From contig CAMLSH010000241.1 in the NCBI GenBank assembly GCA_946482625.1, positions 1-6,174 on the forward strand: a DNA stretch of 6,174 bases. The letters are read 5' to 3'. Source of the stretch: an uncultured Opitutaceae bacterium. Its GTDB lineage: Bacteria > Verrucomicrobiota > Verrucomicrobiae > Opitutales > Opitutaceae. Below are positions 1 through 6,121 of the stretch, in pieces. The notes beneath the pieces were generated by a model that was not told where the DNA came from, made no database searches, and worked only from the letters and a program-made list of their open reading frames with translations. Both the position numbers and the translations under genes were made by a program. Position 1 is the stretch's first letter. Each line of letters opens with the position of its first letter.

Positions 1-2
1 TC

Positions 3-1085
3 TCCGGCGCCAAAGTCGTCTGGCGTCTCGTCGAGGGCAGCTACAACAACAAATACCAGACCGCGAAAGGCGGCTGGGAATACAAACCCGAGCTCGCCGT
101 CGTCCAGTTCGCGCAAGGCGCCGGCTACATCTCGTCCACTGATTCCAACGGCGTCGCCACCATCACCATCGAGGGCGTCCCGCAGAAAAAAATCCTCCCG
201 CCCAACGTCCGCCCCTACATGCGCCGCGCCGCCATCGCCGTCGAAGTCACCATCAAAGTCGGCAACATCACCCAGGACTTCAACGACGCCATCAACACCG
301 CCATGGGCGGCCCCGTCGGCGGCGGCCTCAGCTTCATCGCCGACATGATTCTCCGCACCTCCTTCTTCTTCCAAAAGAGCCACGTCTTCGACGTGAAGGA
401 TTGGAAAGAACCGCTCTGGGAGGGCGACTTCGAGATCACCGTCAAAGCCTCCGGCTCCAAAACCGACAAAGGCGAAAAAGGCGGCCCTCCCACCACGTAC
501 CGCTGGAACATGGACCGCTCCATGGAAGGCCGTCTCCTCACGCCGGATTGGGACGAAGAAGAATCCCAGGAAAAAGATCCCACCCTCGCCCGCTACAAAC
601 TCGAGGTCGATGGCGACTCCCGCTACTTCAAACTCGACGACTCTTCCTCCGCCAAATCCCGCACCATCGACAACCGCTACGAAGCCACCGGCCCGATCCA
701 GATCCAGCCGAAAGGCCAGAACCAGCTCGCGTATTGGGGCCGCTCCGAACCCAGCGGCAACGCCGCCCTCAGCTTCACCGGCGGCAAGATGATCCTGGAG
801 ATCGAGCCCTTCTTCGGCGCCGAGTGTGTCGTCGGCACCTCCGAAAAAAGCGGACGTCGCTCCAGCAGCCGCGCCGACACCCGCTTCCTCAGCCTCCTCG
901 ACGGCGTGTATCCGTCCGAGTTCCGGATCATCGCAGACAACGACGGCACTCAGGATTACTACGAAGGCACCGAGACCCGCGATGGCCTCGGCAACCTCCC
1001 CTTCGTCCCCCAATTCGACGCCGTGGTGACATTGAAATGGCGCGTCTGGCGCAACAATCCCCCGCCCAAAAACAAAGCCCGGTAG
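3..1085 (+). CDS. Unrecognised protein, C-terminal 360 residues (5' end outside window)
   Basis: The frame is open from the left edge (first full codon at 3) to a TAG at 1083-1085, so the start lies outside the window; the ATG at 219 is internal because convincing coding sequence continues upstream of it. The visible part is hydrophilic, rich in Gly, Ser, Asp, Lys and aromatic residues, with alternating beta-strand-like stretches and no obvious membrane segment. Around residues 46-60 the pattern TDSNGVATITIEGVP resembles the end of a bacterial Ig-like domain, where such a Gly-Val-Ala-Thr strand is common; this is weak evidence. Residues 114-121 are aromatic-rich (FFFQKSHVF region), and the end is basic (PPPKNKAR). 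I do not recognise the family. A secreted or surface beta-rich protein is one guess. It lies 41 bp before the proposed PBP2 start on the same strand, but nothing suggests a shared function. Confidence 0.8.
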   Translation, partial: SGAKVVWRLVEGSYNNKYQTAKGGWEYKPELAVVQFAQGAGYISSTDSNGVATITIEGVPQKKILPPNVRPYMRRAAIAVEVTIKVGNITQDFNDAINTAMGGPVGGGLSFIADMILRTSFFFQKSHVFDVKDWKEPLWEGDFEITVKASGSKTDKGEKGGPPTTYRWNMDRSMEGRLLTPDWDEEESQEKDPTLARYKLEVDGDSRYFKLDDSSSAKSRTIDNRYEATGPIQIQPKGQNQLAYWGRSEPSGNAALSFTGGKMILEIEPFFGAECVVGTSEKSGRRSSSRADTRFLSLLDGVYPSEFRIIADNDGTQDYYEGTETRDGLGNLPFVPQFDAVVTLKWRVWRNNPPPKNKAR

Positions 1086-1126
1086 CTAAAGCCAGGTGGC
1101 TACGAGCGCCAGCGAGTGGCCCAACC

Positions 1127-3112
1127 GTGAAACCGCCCACCGACATCGACCTTCTCTCCGCCGCGCCCTCCTCCGTTGGACGCGCGACGCCCTCGTCGCG
1201 CAGCCGCACCGCCTGCGTTCCCACAACGAATCCCAAACACACCACCCCGACTCAACCTACTCCTTCCGCTCCGTCTCATCCCTCTTTCCCCTCCGAATCT
1301 CCCGCCTCTGACCCAAGCCTCGCCCCGCGCCTCCGCCTCCTCCGCATCACCCTCGCCGCCGCGCTCCTCGCTCTCCTCGCCGCCCTCGCCCACTACCAAC
1401 TCTTCCGCTCCGAAGAATACACCGCCGCCGCCGAACGTCAGAGTCTCCGCCGCCTCCTCGAACCCGCACCACGCGGCCGCATCCTCGACCGCGAAGGCCG
1501 CGTTCTCGCCGACACCACCGACCGCCTCGCCGCCGTCATCGACCTCGGCGCACTCCGCGCCGATCTCACCCGCGACGAACGCCTCCGTCATCTCCAGACC
1601 GAGCTCGACCGCCTCAACCAGCTCCTCGGCCGCCCCGCCTCATCGCTCGACGCCACCCGTCTCTCCCGACACCTCGCCCGTTCCCGAGCATTCCCGTTCC
1701 CGCTCATCGAAACGCTCACGCCCGCCGAAGCAGCCCACCTCACCTCCGCGCTCGCACCCACCGATCCCTTCCGCCTCCAACGAACGCCCACCCGCACCTA
1801 TCCCCACGGCCCACTCGCCGCCCACCTCCTCGGGCGCGTCCGCAACAACCCAATACACGCCGCCTCCGGCTCCGATCTCCACACCCTCGCCACCACTGAA
1901 CTCACCGGCGACTCCGGCCTCGAAAAACTCCACGACGCCCATCTCCTCGGCACCCCCGCCGAAACCGTCCGCCGCTCCAACGCCCTCGGCTACTCCGTCG
2001 AGGTCCCGCTAGCCCAAACACCCGCCACCCCCGGCCGCGACCTCACGCTCAGCCTCGACCTCGATCTCCAGCGCGCCGCCGAAACCGCGCTCGACGCCGT
2101 CACCGGCTCCACCCGCGGCTCCGCCGTCGCCATCGATGTCCGCACCGGCGAAATCCTCGCCCTCGTCAGCCGCCCCGGCTTCGACCTCAACGCCGTCTCC
2201 CCCGCCATCTCCGCCGCGACCAAGCAACAGCTCGACACCTCCGGCGCCTGGCTCAACCGCGCCACCCAGGCCCTCTACCCGCCCGGCTCCACCTTCAAAA
2301 TCTTCACCGCCCTCGCCGGCCTCCGCACCGGTGCCCTGAATCCGGATACGGCCCACCACTGCGACGGATTCCTCCAGATCGGCAACCGCCGCTTCCCCTG
2401 TCACCACGCCGAAGGCCACGGCACCCTCACGCTCAACCGCGCCCTCGCTCACAGCTGCAACGTCTTCGCCGCCCGCACCGGTCTCACCGCCGGTCCCGAA
2501 GCCCTCGCCGCCGAAGCCCGCCGCTTCCACCTCGCCGAACCCACCGGCCTCGACCTCCCCGCCGAAACCGCCCGCATGTTCGTCCCCGACCCGTCATGGA
2601 AAACCCATGACAACCGCGGCCCCTGGACCGACGGCGACACCGTCAACCTAGCCATCGGTCAAGGCTACCTCCGCATCAGCCCACTCCAGGCCGCCTGCGC
2701 CATGGCCTCCCTCGCCCGCCGCGAAACCCTCACCGTCCCCACACTCCTCCGCCACCCCGGCCGCCGCCCGTCGGGAGATCGTCCACCCGAGCCCCTCGAC
2801 ATCTCCGACACCGACAACGCCGCGCTTCTCGCGAGCCTCCGCAACGTCGTCGAAACCGGCATCGGCCGCGAAGCCCAAGTCCCCGGCATCAAGATCGCCG
2901 GCAAAACCGGCACCGCCCAAATCGAGTCCCACCAAGGCATGAAAAACGTCGCATGGTTCCTCGCCTTCGCTCCCGCCGAAAACCCCGAGATCGCCGTCGC
3001 CATCGCCCTCGAAGGCGACACCCCCGGCGTCGAATACACCGGCGCCCAACACGCCGCCCCCATCGCCCGCGAACTCCTCGGCACCTACTTCGACAAGCAC
3101 GCAAAGCGCTGA
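1127..3112 (+). CDS. mrdA: Penicillin-binding protein 2, peptidoglycan D,D-transpeptidase
   Basis: Class B penicillin-binding protein that cross-links peptidoglycan stem peptides in the periplasm; PBP2 normally works with the glycosyltransferase RodA in wall elongation. From the GTG at 1127 it has 661 residues, slightly longer than usual for the family. Order seen: a Pro/Ser-rich cytoplasmic tail (1-70), one membrane anchor (about 72-92), the dimerisation-domain signature PRGRILDREG (115-124), the LQRTPTRTYPHG and GLEKLHDAHLLGT segments typical of PBP2, then the transpeptidase domain. The catalytic motifs are intact: STFK with nucleophile Ser388 and Lys391, SCN at 443-445, and KTGT at 593-596. 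The paired cysteines in CDGFLQIGNRRFPCHH followed by HG also fit PBP2 rather than FtsI. The start is uncertain: between the previous stop and the membrane segment, GTG 1127 is the only ATG/GTG/TTG in frame and has no clear ribosome binding site. rodA and mreBCD are not visible nearby. GC is about 65-75% in sampled lines. Confidence 0.93.
   Translation: MKPPTDIDLLSAAPSSVGRATPSSRSRTACVPTTNPKHTTPTQPTPSAPSHPSFPSESPASDPSLAPRLRLLRITLAAALLALLAALAHYQLFRSEEYTAAAERQSLRRLLEPAPRGRILDREGRVLADTTDRLAAVIDLGALRADLTRDERLRHLQTELDRLNQLLGRPASSLDATRLSRHLARSRAFPFPLIETLTPAEAAHLTSALAPTDPFRLQRTPTRTYPHGPLAAHLLGRVRNNPIHAASGSDLHTLATTELTGDSGLEKLHDAHLLGTPAETVRRSNALGYSVEVPLAQTPATPGRDLTLSLDLDLQRAAETALDAVTGSTRGSAVAIDVRTGEILALVSRPGFDLNAVSPAISAATKQQLDTSGAWLNRATQALYPPGSTFKIFTALAGLRTGALNPDTAHHCDGFLQIGNRRFPCHHAEGHGTLTLNRALAHSCNVFAARTGLTAGPEALAAEARRFHLAEPTGLDLPAETARMFVPDPSWKTHDNRGPWTDGDTVNLAIGQGYLRISPLQAACAMASLARRETLTVPTLLRHPGRRPSGDRPPEPLDISDTDNAALLASLRNVVETGIGREAQVPGIKIAGKTGTAQIESHQGMKNVAWFLAFAPAENPEIAVAIALEGDTPGVEYTGAQHAAPIARELLGTYFDKHAKR
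1182..1201. repeat. Perfect 8-bp palindromic hairpin, repeat-like
   Basis: GCGCGACG and CGTCGCGC form a perfect 8-bp stem around the loop CCCT. It is preceded by GTTGGAC, reminiscent of the TGGAG leader of other hairpins in this window. If PBP2 starts at 1127, this element is translated as part of its N-terminal tail (about residues 19-25); otherwise it is intergenic. Direct observation of the palindrome; membership of a repeat family is inference. Confidence 0.65.
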
Positions 3113-3123
3113 GCATATGGAGT

Positions 3124-3144
3124 GCGGTGCCTCGGCACCGCTTT
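3124..3144 (+). terminator. GC-rich hairpin plus short T run after PBP2, possible terminator
   Basis: GCGGTGCC and GGCACCGC form a perfect inverted repeat (7 bp with a CTCG loop, or 8 bp with a 2-nt loop), followed by TTT. It begins 11 bp after the PBP2 stop, where an intrinsic terminator would sit. The T run is very short, so termination may be weak. The leader TATGGAG and the stem-loop layout also match the repeat-like hairpins elsewhere in the window, so it may be a repeat element that doubles as a terminator. Confidence 0.5.
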
Positions 3145-3147
3145 GAC

Positions 3148-3165
3148 GGGCTGGCTCGGCAGCCC
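3148..3165. repeat. Second hairpin in tandem behind PBP2
   Basis: GGGCTG and CAGCCC form a 6-bp stem around GCTCGG. It starts 6 bp after the preceding hairpin. Both carry the string CTCGGCA at their centre and on into the right arm while the outer stem sequences differ, which suggests two units of one repeat type rather than a single terminator. Confidence 0.5.
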
Positions 3166-3202
3166 GCCCAGTTTAATTCCGGTAATTAATTTCCGCGTGG
3201 AG

Positions 3203-3222
3203 GGCGGCGCTCCGTCGCCGCC
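3203..3222. repeat. GC-rich hairpin between convergent genes
   Basis: GGCGGCG and CGCCGCC form a perfect 7-bp stem around CTCCGT, preceded by GTGGAG (one base of which enters the stem region). It lies between the PBP2 end and the end of the minus-strand cysteine-rich gene. There is no T run on either side, so it is not a standard terminator for either gene; it has the same layout as the hairpins at 3124 and 6068. Confidence 0.55.
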
Positions 3223-3281
3223 GTTCGCATCGCAAACCATCCGCGTGCTCTCAACGATCCTGCCGAGCCGCGGTCGCGTTC

Positions 3282-3656
3282 TCATTTCCGAGCACCGGTG
3301 GCGTAGAGATGATCGATACAGTAAGCGACCCCGCGAACCCTCTGCTTCTCGCATCCCAACCAAACGCACTTTTTGTCCGTCTCACCACCACGACGCTGAA
3401 GAAGCAGCGCTTTCTCTCGCTCGGGGAAGTCCGGCAGTGCCCAGTCCTGACGAAACGCACCAACCTTCCACGCAAACCTCTCCTGATATTTGTCGGCAGC
3501 ATCAATGCGCCAATGCGTACCACAACTCGCGCAGCACAGTAGCTCTCGCCAATTTTCCTGAGCCACAATCCTCGCAACAGGACGGATCTTCCGCGAAAGG
3601 CTCCGCCCCGGTGTGCAGTAATCGTATTCCGGCAGGAGGGCGCACGCGCAGTTCAT
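3282..3656 (-). CDS. Small cysteine-rich protein, probably zinc-binding, function unknown
   Basis: 124 residues from the ATG at 3656. The frame can be extended to a TTG at 3761, but that would overlap the gene upstream by 65 bp and add a tail read from low-complexity spacer, so the ATG is preferred; no clear ribosome binding site is visible before it. Two likely metal sites are seen: C41-C42-x2-C45-x2-H48 and a C-terminal C97-x4-C102-x10-C113-x2-H116 (CVWLGC ... YCIDHLY). Extra cysteines at 3, 5 and 14 may take part. Between the clusters is a charged, aromatic stretch (DKYQERFAWKVGAFRQDW, about 55-72). There is no signal peptide or membrane segment, so a cytoplasmic location is likely. It follows the 215-residue gene by 40 bp on the same strand, suggesting co-transcription. 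I cannot assign a function: DNA/RNA binding, a regulator, or an immunity-type protein are all only guesses. It points toward PBP2 (convergent). Confidence 0.8.
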   Translation of the reverse strand: MNCACALLPEYDYCTPGRSLSRKIRPVARIVAQENWRELLCCASCGTHWRIDAADKYQERFAWKVGAFRQDWALPDFPEREKALLLQRRGGETDKKCVWLGCEKQRVRGVAYCIDHLYATGARK

Positions 3657-3696
3657 TTTGGGCGATTTTTTAACTATAGTCGTTCGCGTCGGCCGG

Positions 3697-4344
3697 TCAC
3701 ATCTCTGACACCCGTTCACAAAATTTTTCTGCGTCAGCTGAGCCTCCCAAAGCCTGGCCAATCGCGGCTATCTCGATATTCAAACCAACGATTCCATAGA
3801 TGATGATGGCCTTCGAAATCGGGCTCATCTTTTTGACCAGCTCTTTCTCTTTTTCTCGCTCCGAAGCCGACATGTGAACGCCTCCTTGGGTATTCGCCAC
3901 AAACTTAATCACCTCATGCCGGGTAAACGGCTCTTTTTCATAGAAACCTGCCGGCGACTTCAAATATTCGGTCAGCCAATATTCCCTATCGCCTGGGTAA
4001 CCTTGAATCCGAAGATTTGGCCCCATTGTCATAGGCATATGGTTTACTATTCCGCGCCACGCTAACGACGCCGCTACCAATAAGCCTGTGTAGTTGGCAC
4101 CAGCAGCTAGAGCGAAATGGAGATTGTCCATGGGCAGTCCTGACAAGTGGGACTCTATATCGACTGCAATCACCTTGGGCTGCTTTTCAAAACCTGCTGC
4201 TCGCCATGCTTGGCCGTATGCATTTTCAACTAAGAGTCGCCGCAGTGTCGCACTACCACGCCTAAGCTCCGAGTTAGTCTCCTTTCCCCAAGTTTTTAAG
4301 TAAGCAAGGTCCTCAGCCACTATCTTAAGTTCGTCCAACTCCAT
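3697..4344 (-). CDS. 215-residue protein of unknown function, possible acquired gene
   Basis: Complete frame from ATG at 4344 to TGA at 3697-3699. The N-terminal third is charged and helical (MELDELKIVAEDLAYLKTW, then ELRRGSATLRRLLVENAYGQAWRAAGF at 26-52). The middle (about 78-100) is Ala/Gly-rich and mildly hydrophobic, but interrupted by Asn and Tyr and probably not a classic membrane span. At 142-157 there is a distinctive RHEVIKFVANTQGGVH block, then a Lys/Glu-rich helix (161-172) and a hydrophobic helix (176-198). The VAN-x2-GGVH block looks like a conserved family signature; I have a vague memory of similar uncharacterised proteins but no function to name. GC is about 45-53% in sampled lines, clearly below PBP2, which suggests horizontal acquisition. 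It heads a likely two-gene unit with the cysteine-rich gene 40 bp downstream. No convincing promoter was seen in the 100 bp upstream. Confidence 0.85.
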   Translation of the reverse strand: MELDELKIVAEDLAYLKTWGKETNSELRRGSATLRRLLVENAYGQAWRAAGFEKQPKVIAVDIESHLSGLPMDNLHFALAAGANYTGLLVAASLAWRGIVNHMPMTMGPNLRIQGYPGDREYWLTEYLKSPAGFYEKEPFTRHEVIKFVANTQGGVHMSASEREKEKELVKKMSPISKAIIIYGIVGLNIEIAAIGQALGGSADAEKFCERVSEM

Positions 4345-4448
4345 GTGCGGAGTAATGTGAGCTACCGAATAAAATCAAGGGCCAGCAGAAGCTGCATTGT
4401 TTTCACGACTAAGCCTGTGCGGCGCCAAAAGCAGATTGCCCCTGCAAC

Positions 4449-4478
4449 AAAAAAACGGCGGGGAAATTCCGGCCGTTT
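4449..4478 (-). terminator. Intrinsic terminator downstream of lpd
   Basis: On the minus strand AAACGGC (4478-4472) and GCCGTTT (4459-4453) form a perfect 7-bp stem with a 12-nt loop, running directly into a tract of seven T (4455-4449, the first three in the stem). It starts 63 nt past the lpd stop and separates lpd from the 215-residue gene, so the latter probably needs its own promoter. On the plus strand the hairpin is followed by CGCTTTTT, so weaker two-way action is possible. Confidence 0.75.
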
Positions 4479-4540
4479 CGCTTTTTCTAAAATCAACAGC
4501 TCCGAATCACTCAGAGCCCTCCAAGTCACTCGCCGCCCAC

Positions 4541-5938
4541 TCAGATATGAATCGCCTCACCCATCGAGGCCGCCGCGGCTTCCATCACCGCTTCGCTTAA
4601 CGTCGGGTGCGCGTGGATCGTCTGGTGGACGTCCTCGATCGTGGCTTCCAGCTCGATCGCGAAGCCGTATTCGGCGATCAACTCCGTGGCTTCCGAGCCG
4701 ATGATGTGCGCGCCGTAGATTTCGCCGGTCTTCGCGTCGGTGATCACCTTCACGAAACCTTCGCTCTCGGCCGAAGCCACCGCCTTGCCCGACGCTGTGA
4801 AGGGGAACTTGCCGACCTTGTAGTCGAGCTTCTTCTCCTTCGCGGCTTTCTCGGTGAGGCCCGTGCTCGAAACCTGCGGCTGGCAGTACGTGCAGCCGGG
4901 GAAGTTCTTCACGCGCTTTGGCTTTCCGTGGCCGAAGATGCCGTTGACGGCGCTGACCGCTTCAAACGTCGCCACGTGCGCGAGCCATGGCGGCCCGATG
5001 ATGTCGCCAGCGGCGTAGATGCCTTTGATCGAGGTCTGATAATCGTCGCCGACCTTCAGGTAATTCTTCTCCAACTCGGGCTTCACGTTGCCCGCGAGCA
5101 GTCCTTCGACATTCGCGACCACGCCGATGGCGGAGAGCAGCACTTCGCCTTCGACCTCCGTCTTCACATCGCCCTTCACGAGATCGACTTTCACGCTGTC
5201 TTTGCCGATGCGGAAATTTTCGCACTTCGTGTCCGTGTGGATCACGATGCCCTGCTTCTCGAGCGAACGGTGCAGCGTCTTGGCCACATCCTCGTCCTCG
5301 ACGGGCAGGATTTGCGGCAGCATCTCGACGAGCGTCACTTTCGTGCCGAAAGCGTTGTAGAAATAAGCGAACTCCACGCCGATCGCGCCGGCGCCGACGA
5401 TGATCACCGACTTCGGCAGCTTCGTATTCGCCAAAGCCTCACGTGACGTCATCACGCGCACGCCATCGTATTCGAGGCCAGGGATGCGACGCATCTTGCA
5501 ACCGGTCGCGATGAGGATGGCCTTCGTCTTGAAGAACTTTCCTTTGTGCTCGCCCTCGGTGACCGAGACCATGCCGGGCGCGCTGACCTGCGCCTTGCCG
5601 ACGATGTAGTCGACCTTGTTCTTCTTGAAGAGAAATTCCACGCCCTTGGCCATCTGGCCGGCGACGCCGCGCGAGCGCTCCATGACCTTGGCGAAATCGA
5701 ACGTCACTTCCTTCACGCTGATGCCGAACGACTCGGATTTTTTGATCTTCTGGTAGAGCTCCGCGCTCTTCAGCAACGCCTTGGTCGGGATGCAGCCCCA
5801 GTTAAGGCACGTGCCGCCCGCGCGCTCCATTTCGATACAGGCGACTTTCTTGCCGAGCTGCCCGGCACGAATCGCGCCCGCGTAGCCCGCAGGACCGCCG
5901 CCAATAACAATGAGGTCGTATTCGATAGTTTCAGCCAT
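4541..5938 (-). CDS. lpd: Dihydrolipoamide dehydrogenase (E3)
   Basis: FAD-dependent disulfide oxidoreductase that reoxidises dihydrolipoyl groups of 2-oxoacid dehydrogenase complexes and/or the glycine cleavage system, passing electrons to NAD+ in the cytoplasm. From the ATG at 5938 it has 465 residues, normal for the family. Seen in order: FAD-binding VIGGGPAGYAG (11-21), redox-active disulfide GGTCLNWGCIPTK with Cys44 and Cys49, ATG at 144-146, NAD-binding VGAGAIGVE (181-189) with acidic Glu205 at the end of the next strand (fits NAD+ over NADP+), second FAD motif AAGDIIGPPWLAH (309-321), and the C-terminal HAHPTLSE with the His444-Glu449 catalytic pair. An upstream TTG at 6022 would add 28 residues unlike any E3 N-terminus, and MAETIEYDLIVIG is a natural start. 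No purine-rich ribosome site precedes it (CACCTCTTTTCACC). The region before the dimer domain reads GCTYCQPQVSSTGLTE, a variant of the usual YTxPE(V/I)AxVGxTE. E1 and E2 genes are not in the window. Confidence 0.97.
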   Translation of the reverse strand: MAETIEYDLIVIGGGPAGYAGAIRAGQLGKKVACIEMERAGGTCLNWGCIPTKALLKSAELYQKIKKSESFGISVKEVTFDFAKVMERSRGVAGQMAKGVEFLFKKNKVDYIVGKAQVSAPGMVSVTEGEHKGKFFKTKAILIATGCKMRRIPGLEYDGVRVMTSREALANTKLPKSVIIVGAGAIGVEFAYFYNAFGTKVTLVEMLPQILPVEDEDVAKTLHRSLEKQGIVIHTDTKCENFRIGKDSVKVDLVKGDVKTEVEGEVLLSAIGVVANVEGLLAGNVKPELEKNYLKVGDDYQTSIKGIYAAGDIIGPPWLAHVATFEAVSAVNGIFGHGKPKRVKNFPGCTYCQPQVSSTGLTEKAAKEKKLDYKVGKFPFTASGKAVASAESEGFVKVITDAKTGEIYGAHIIGSEATELIAEYGFAIELEATIEDVHQTIHAHPTLSEAVMEAAAASMGEAIHI

Positions 5939-6031
5939 GGTGAAAAGAGGTGTGAGATCGCGGAAAACCGCAACCGTCGCGCCCCCCGCCACCCCGGTCA
6001 AACGGGAAATCCCGCACCGCAATTCTAGTAG

Positions 6032-6053
6032 GGCCGGACCTCGCGTCCGCGCC
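6032..6053. repeat. Hairpin repeat upstream of lpd (left copy)
   Basis: CGGAC and GTCCG (6035-6039, 6045-6049) form a 5-bp stem around CTCGC; GGC and GCC outside extend it by 3 bp with one bulged C. It is preceded by GTAGG. The loop again contains CTCG. It sits about 95 bp upstream of the lpd start. Confidence 0.5.
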
Positions 6054-6067
6054 TCCGATTCATAGGT

Positions 6068-6092
6068 GGAGCGTGCCGTCCCGGCGCGCTTC
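6068..6092. repeat. Hairpin repeat upstream of lpd (right copy)
   Basis: GGAGCGTGCC pairs with GGCGCGCTTC around GTCCC, giving a stem of about 10 bp that includes two G-T pairs. The leader GTGGAG matches that of the hairpin at 3203 and resembles that at 3124. It sits 30 bp after the end of the next minus-strand gene (stop at 6122-6124), but no T run follows on that strand. Confidence 0.55.
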
Positions 6093-6121
6093 CGACGGAC
6101 ACCGCCGCCCGCGTTTCAGCC

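Noticed and set aside
401..1126. Upstream extension of the PBP2 frame to an ATG at 401, giving about 900 codons
   Set aside because: It overlaps 685 bp of a well-formed gene in another frame, and its translation is Arg/Pro/His-rich shadow sequence without PBP2 character.
1096..1311. Short open frame between the first gene and PBP2
   Set aside because: It starts at GTG, encodes a low-complexity Arg/Ser/His-rich product and overlaps the PBP2 N-terminal tail.
3171..3200. AT-rich stretch with near-direct repeat TTAATTCCG / TTAATTTCCG
   Set aside because: Only two short imperfect copies, no array or flanking gene to support an attachment site or origin.
3657..3761. 35-residue N-terminal extension of the cysteine-rich protein
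   Set aside because: It begins at TTG and overlaps the preceding gene; the 40-bp spacer looks non-coding.
3282..4344. Calling the gene pair a toxin-antitoxin system
   Set aside because: Sizes and order are not typical and no toxin or antitoxin motif is visible; function left open.
4607..5446. Long plus-strand open frames opposite lpd (also 5546-6028)
   Set aside because: They mirror the high-GC lpd codons and give His/Asp/Arg-rich translations with no motif; lpd explains the region fully.
5939..6022. 28-residue N-terminal extension of Lpd
   Set aside because: It begins at TTG, is unlike any E3 N-terminus, and the ATG at 5938 gives a canonical 465-residue enzyme with family numbering (Cys44/Cys49, His444).
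5996..6027. Possible promoter pieces for lpd: TTGACC at 6001-5996 and TAGAAT at 6027-6022 (minus strand)
   Set aside because: Neither has a partner box at suitable spacing, so they are likely chance matches.
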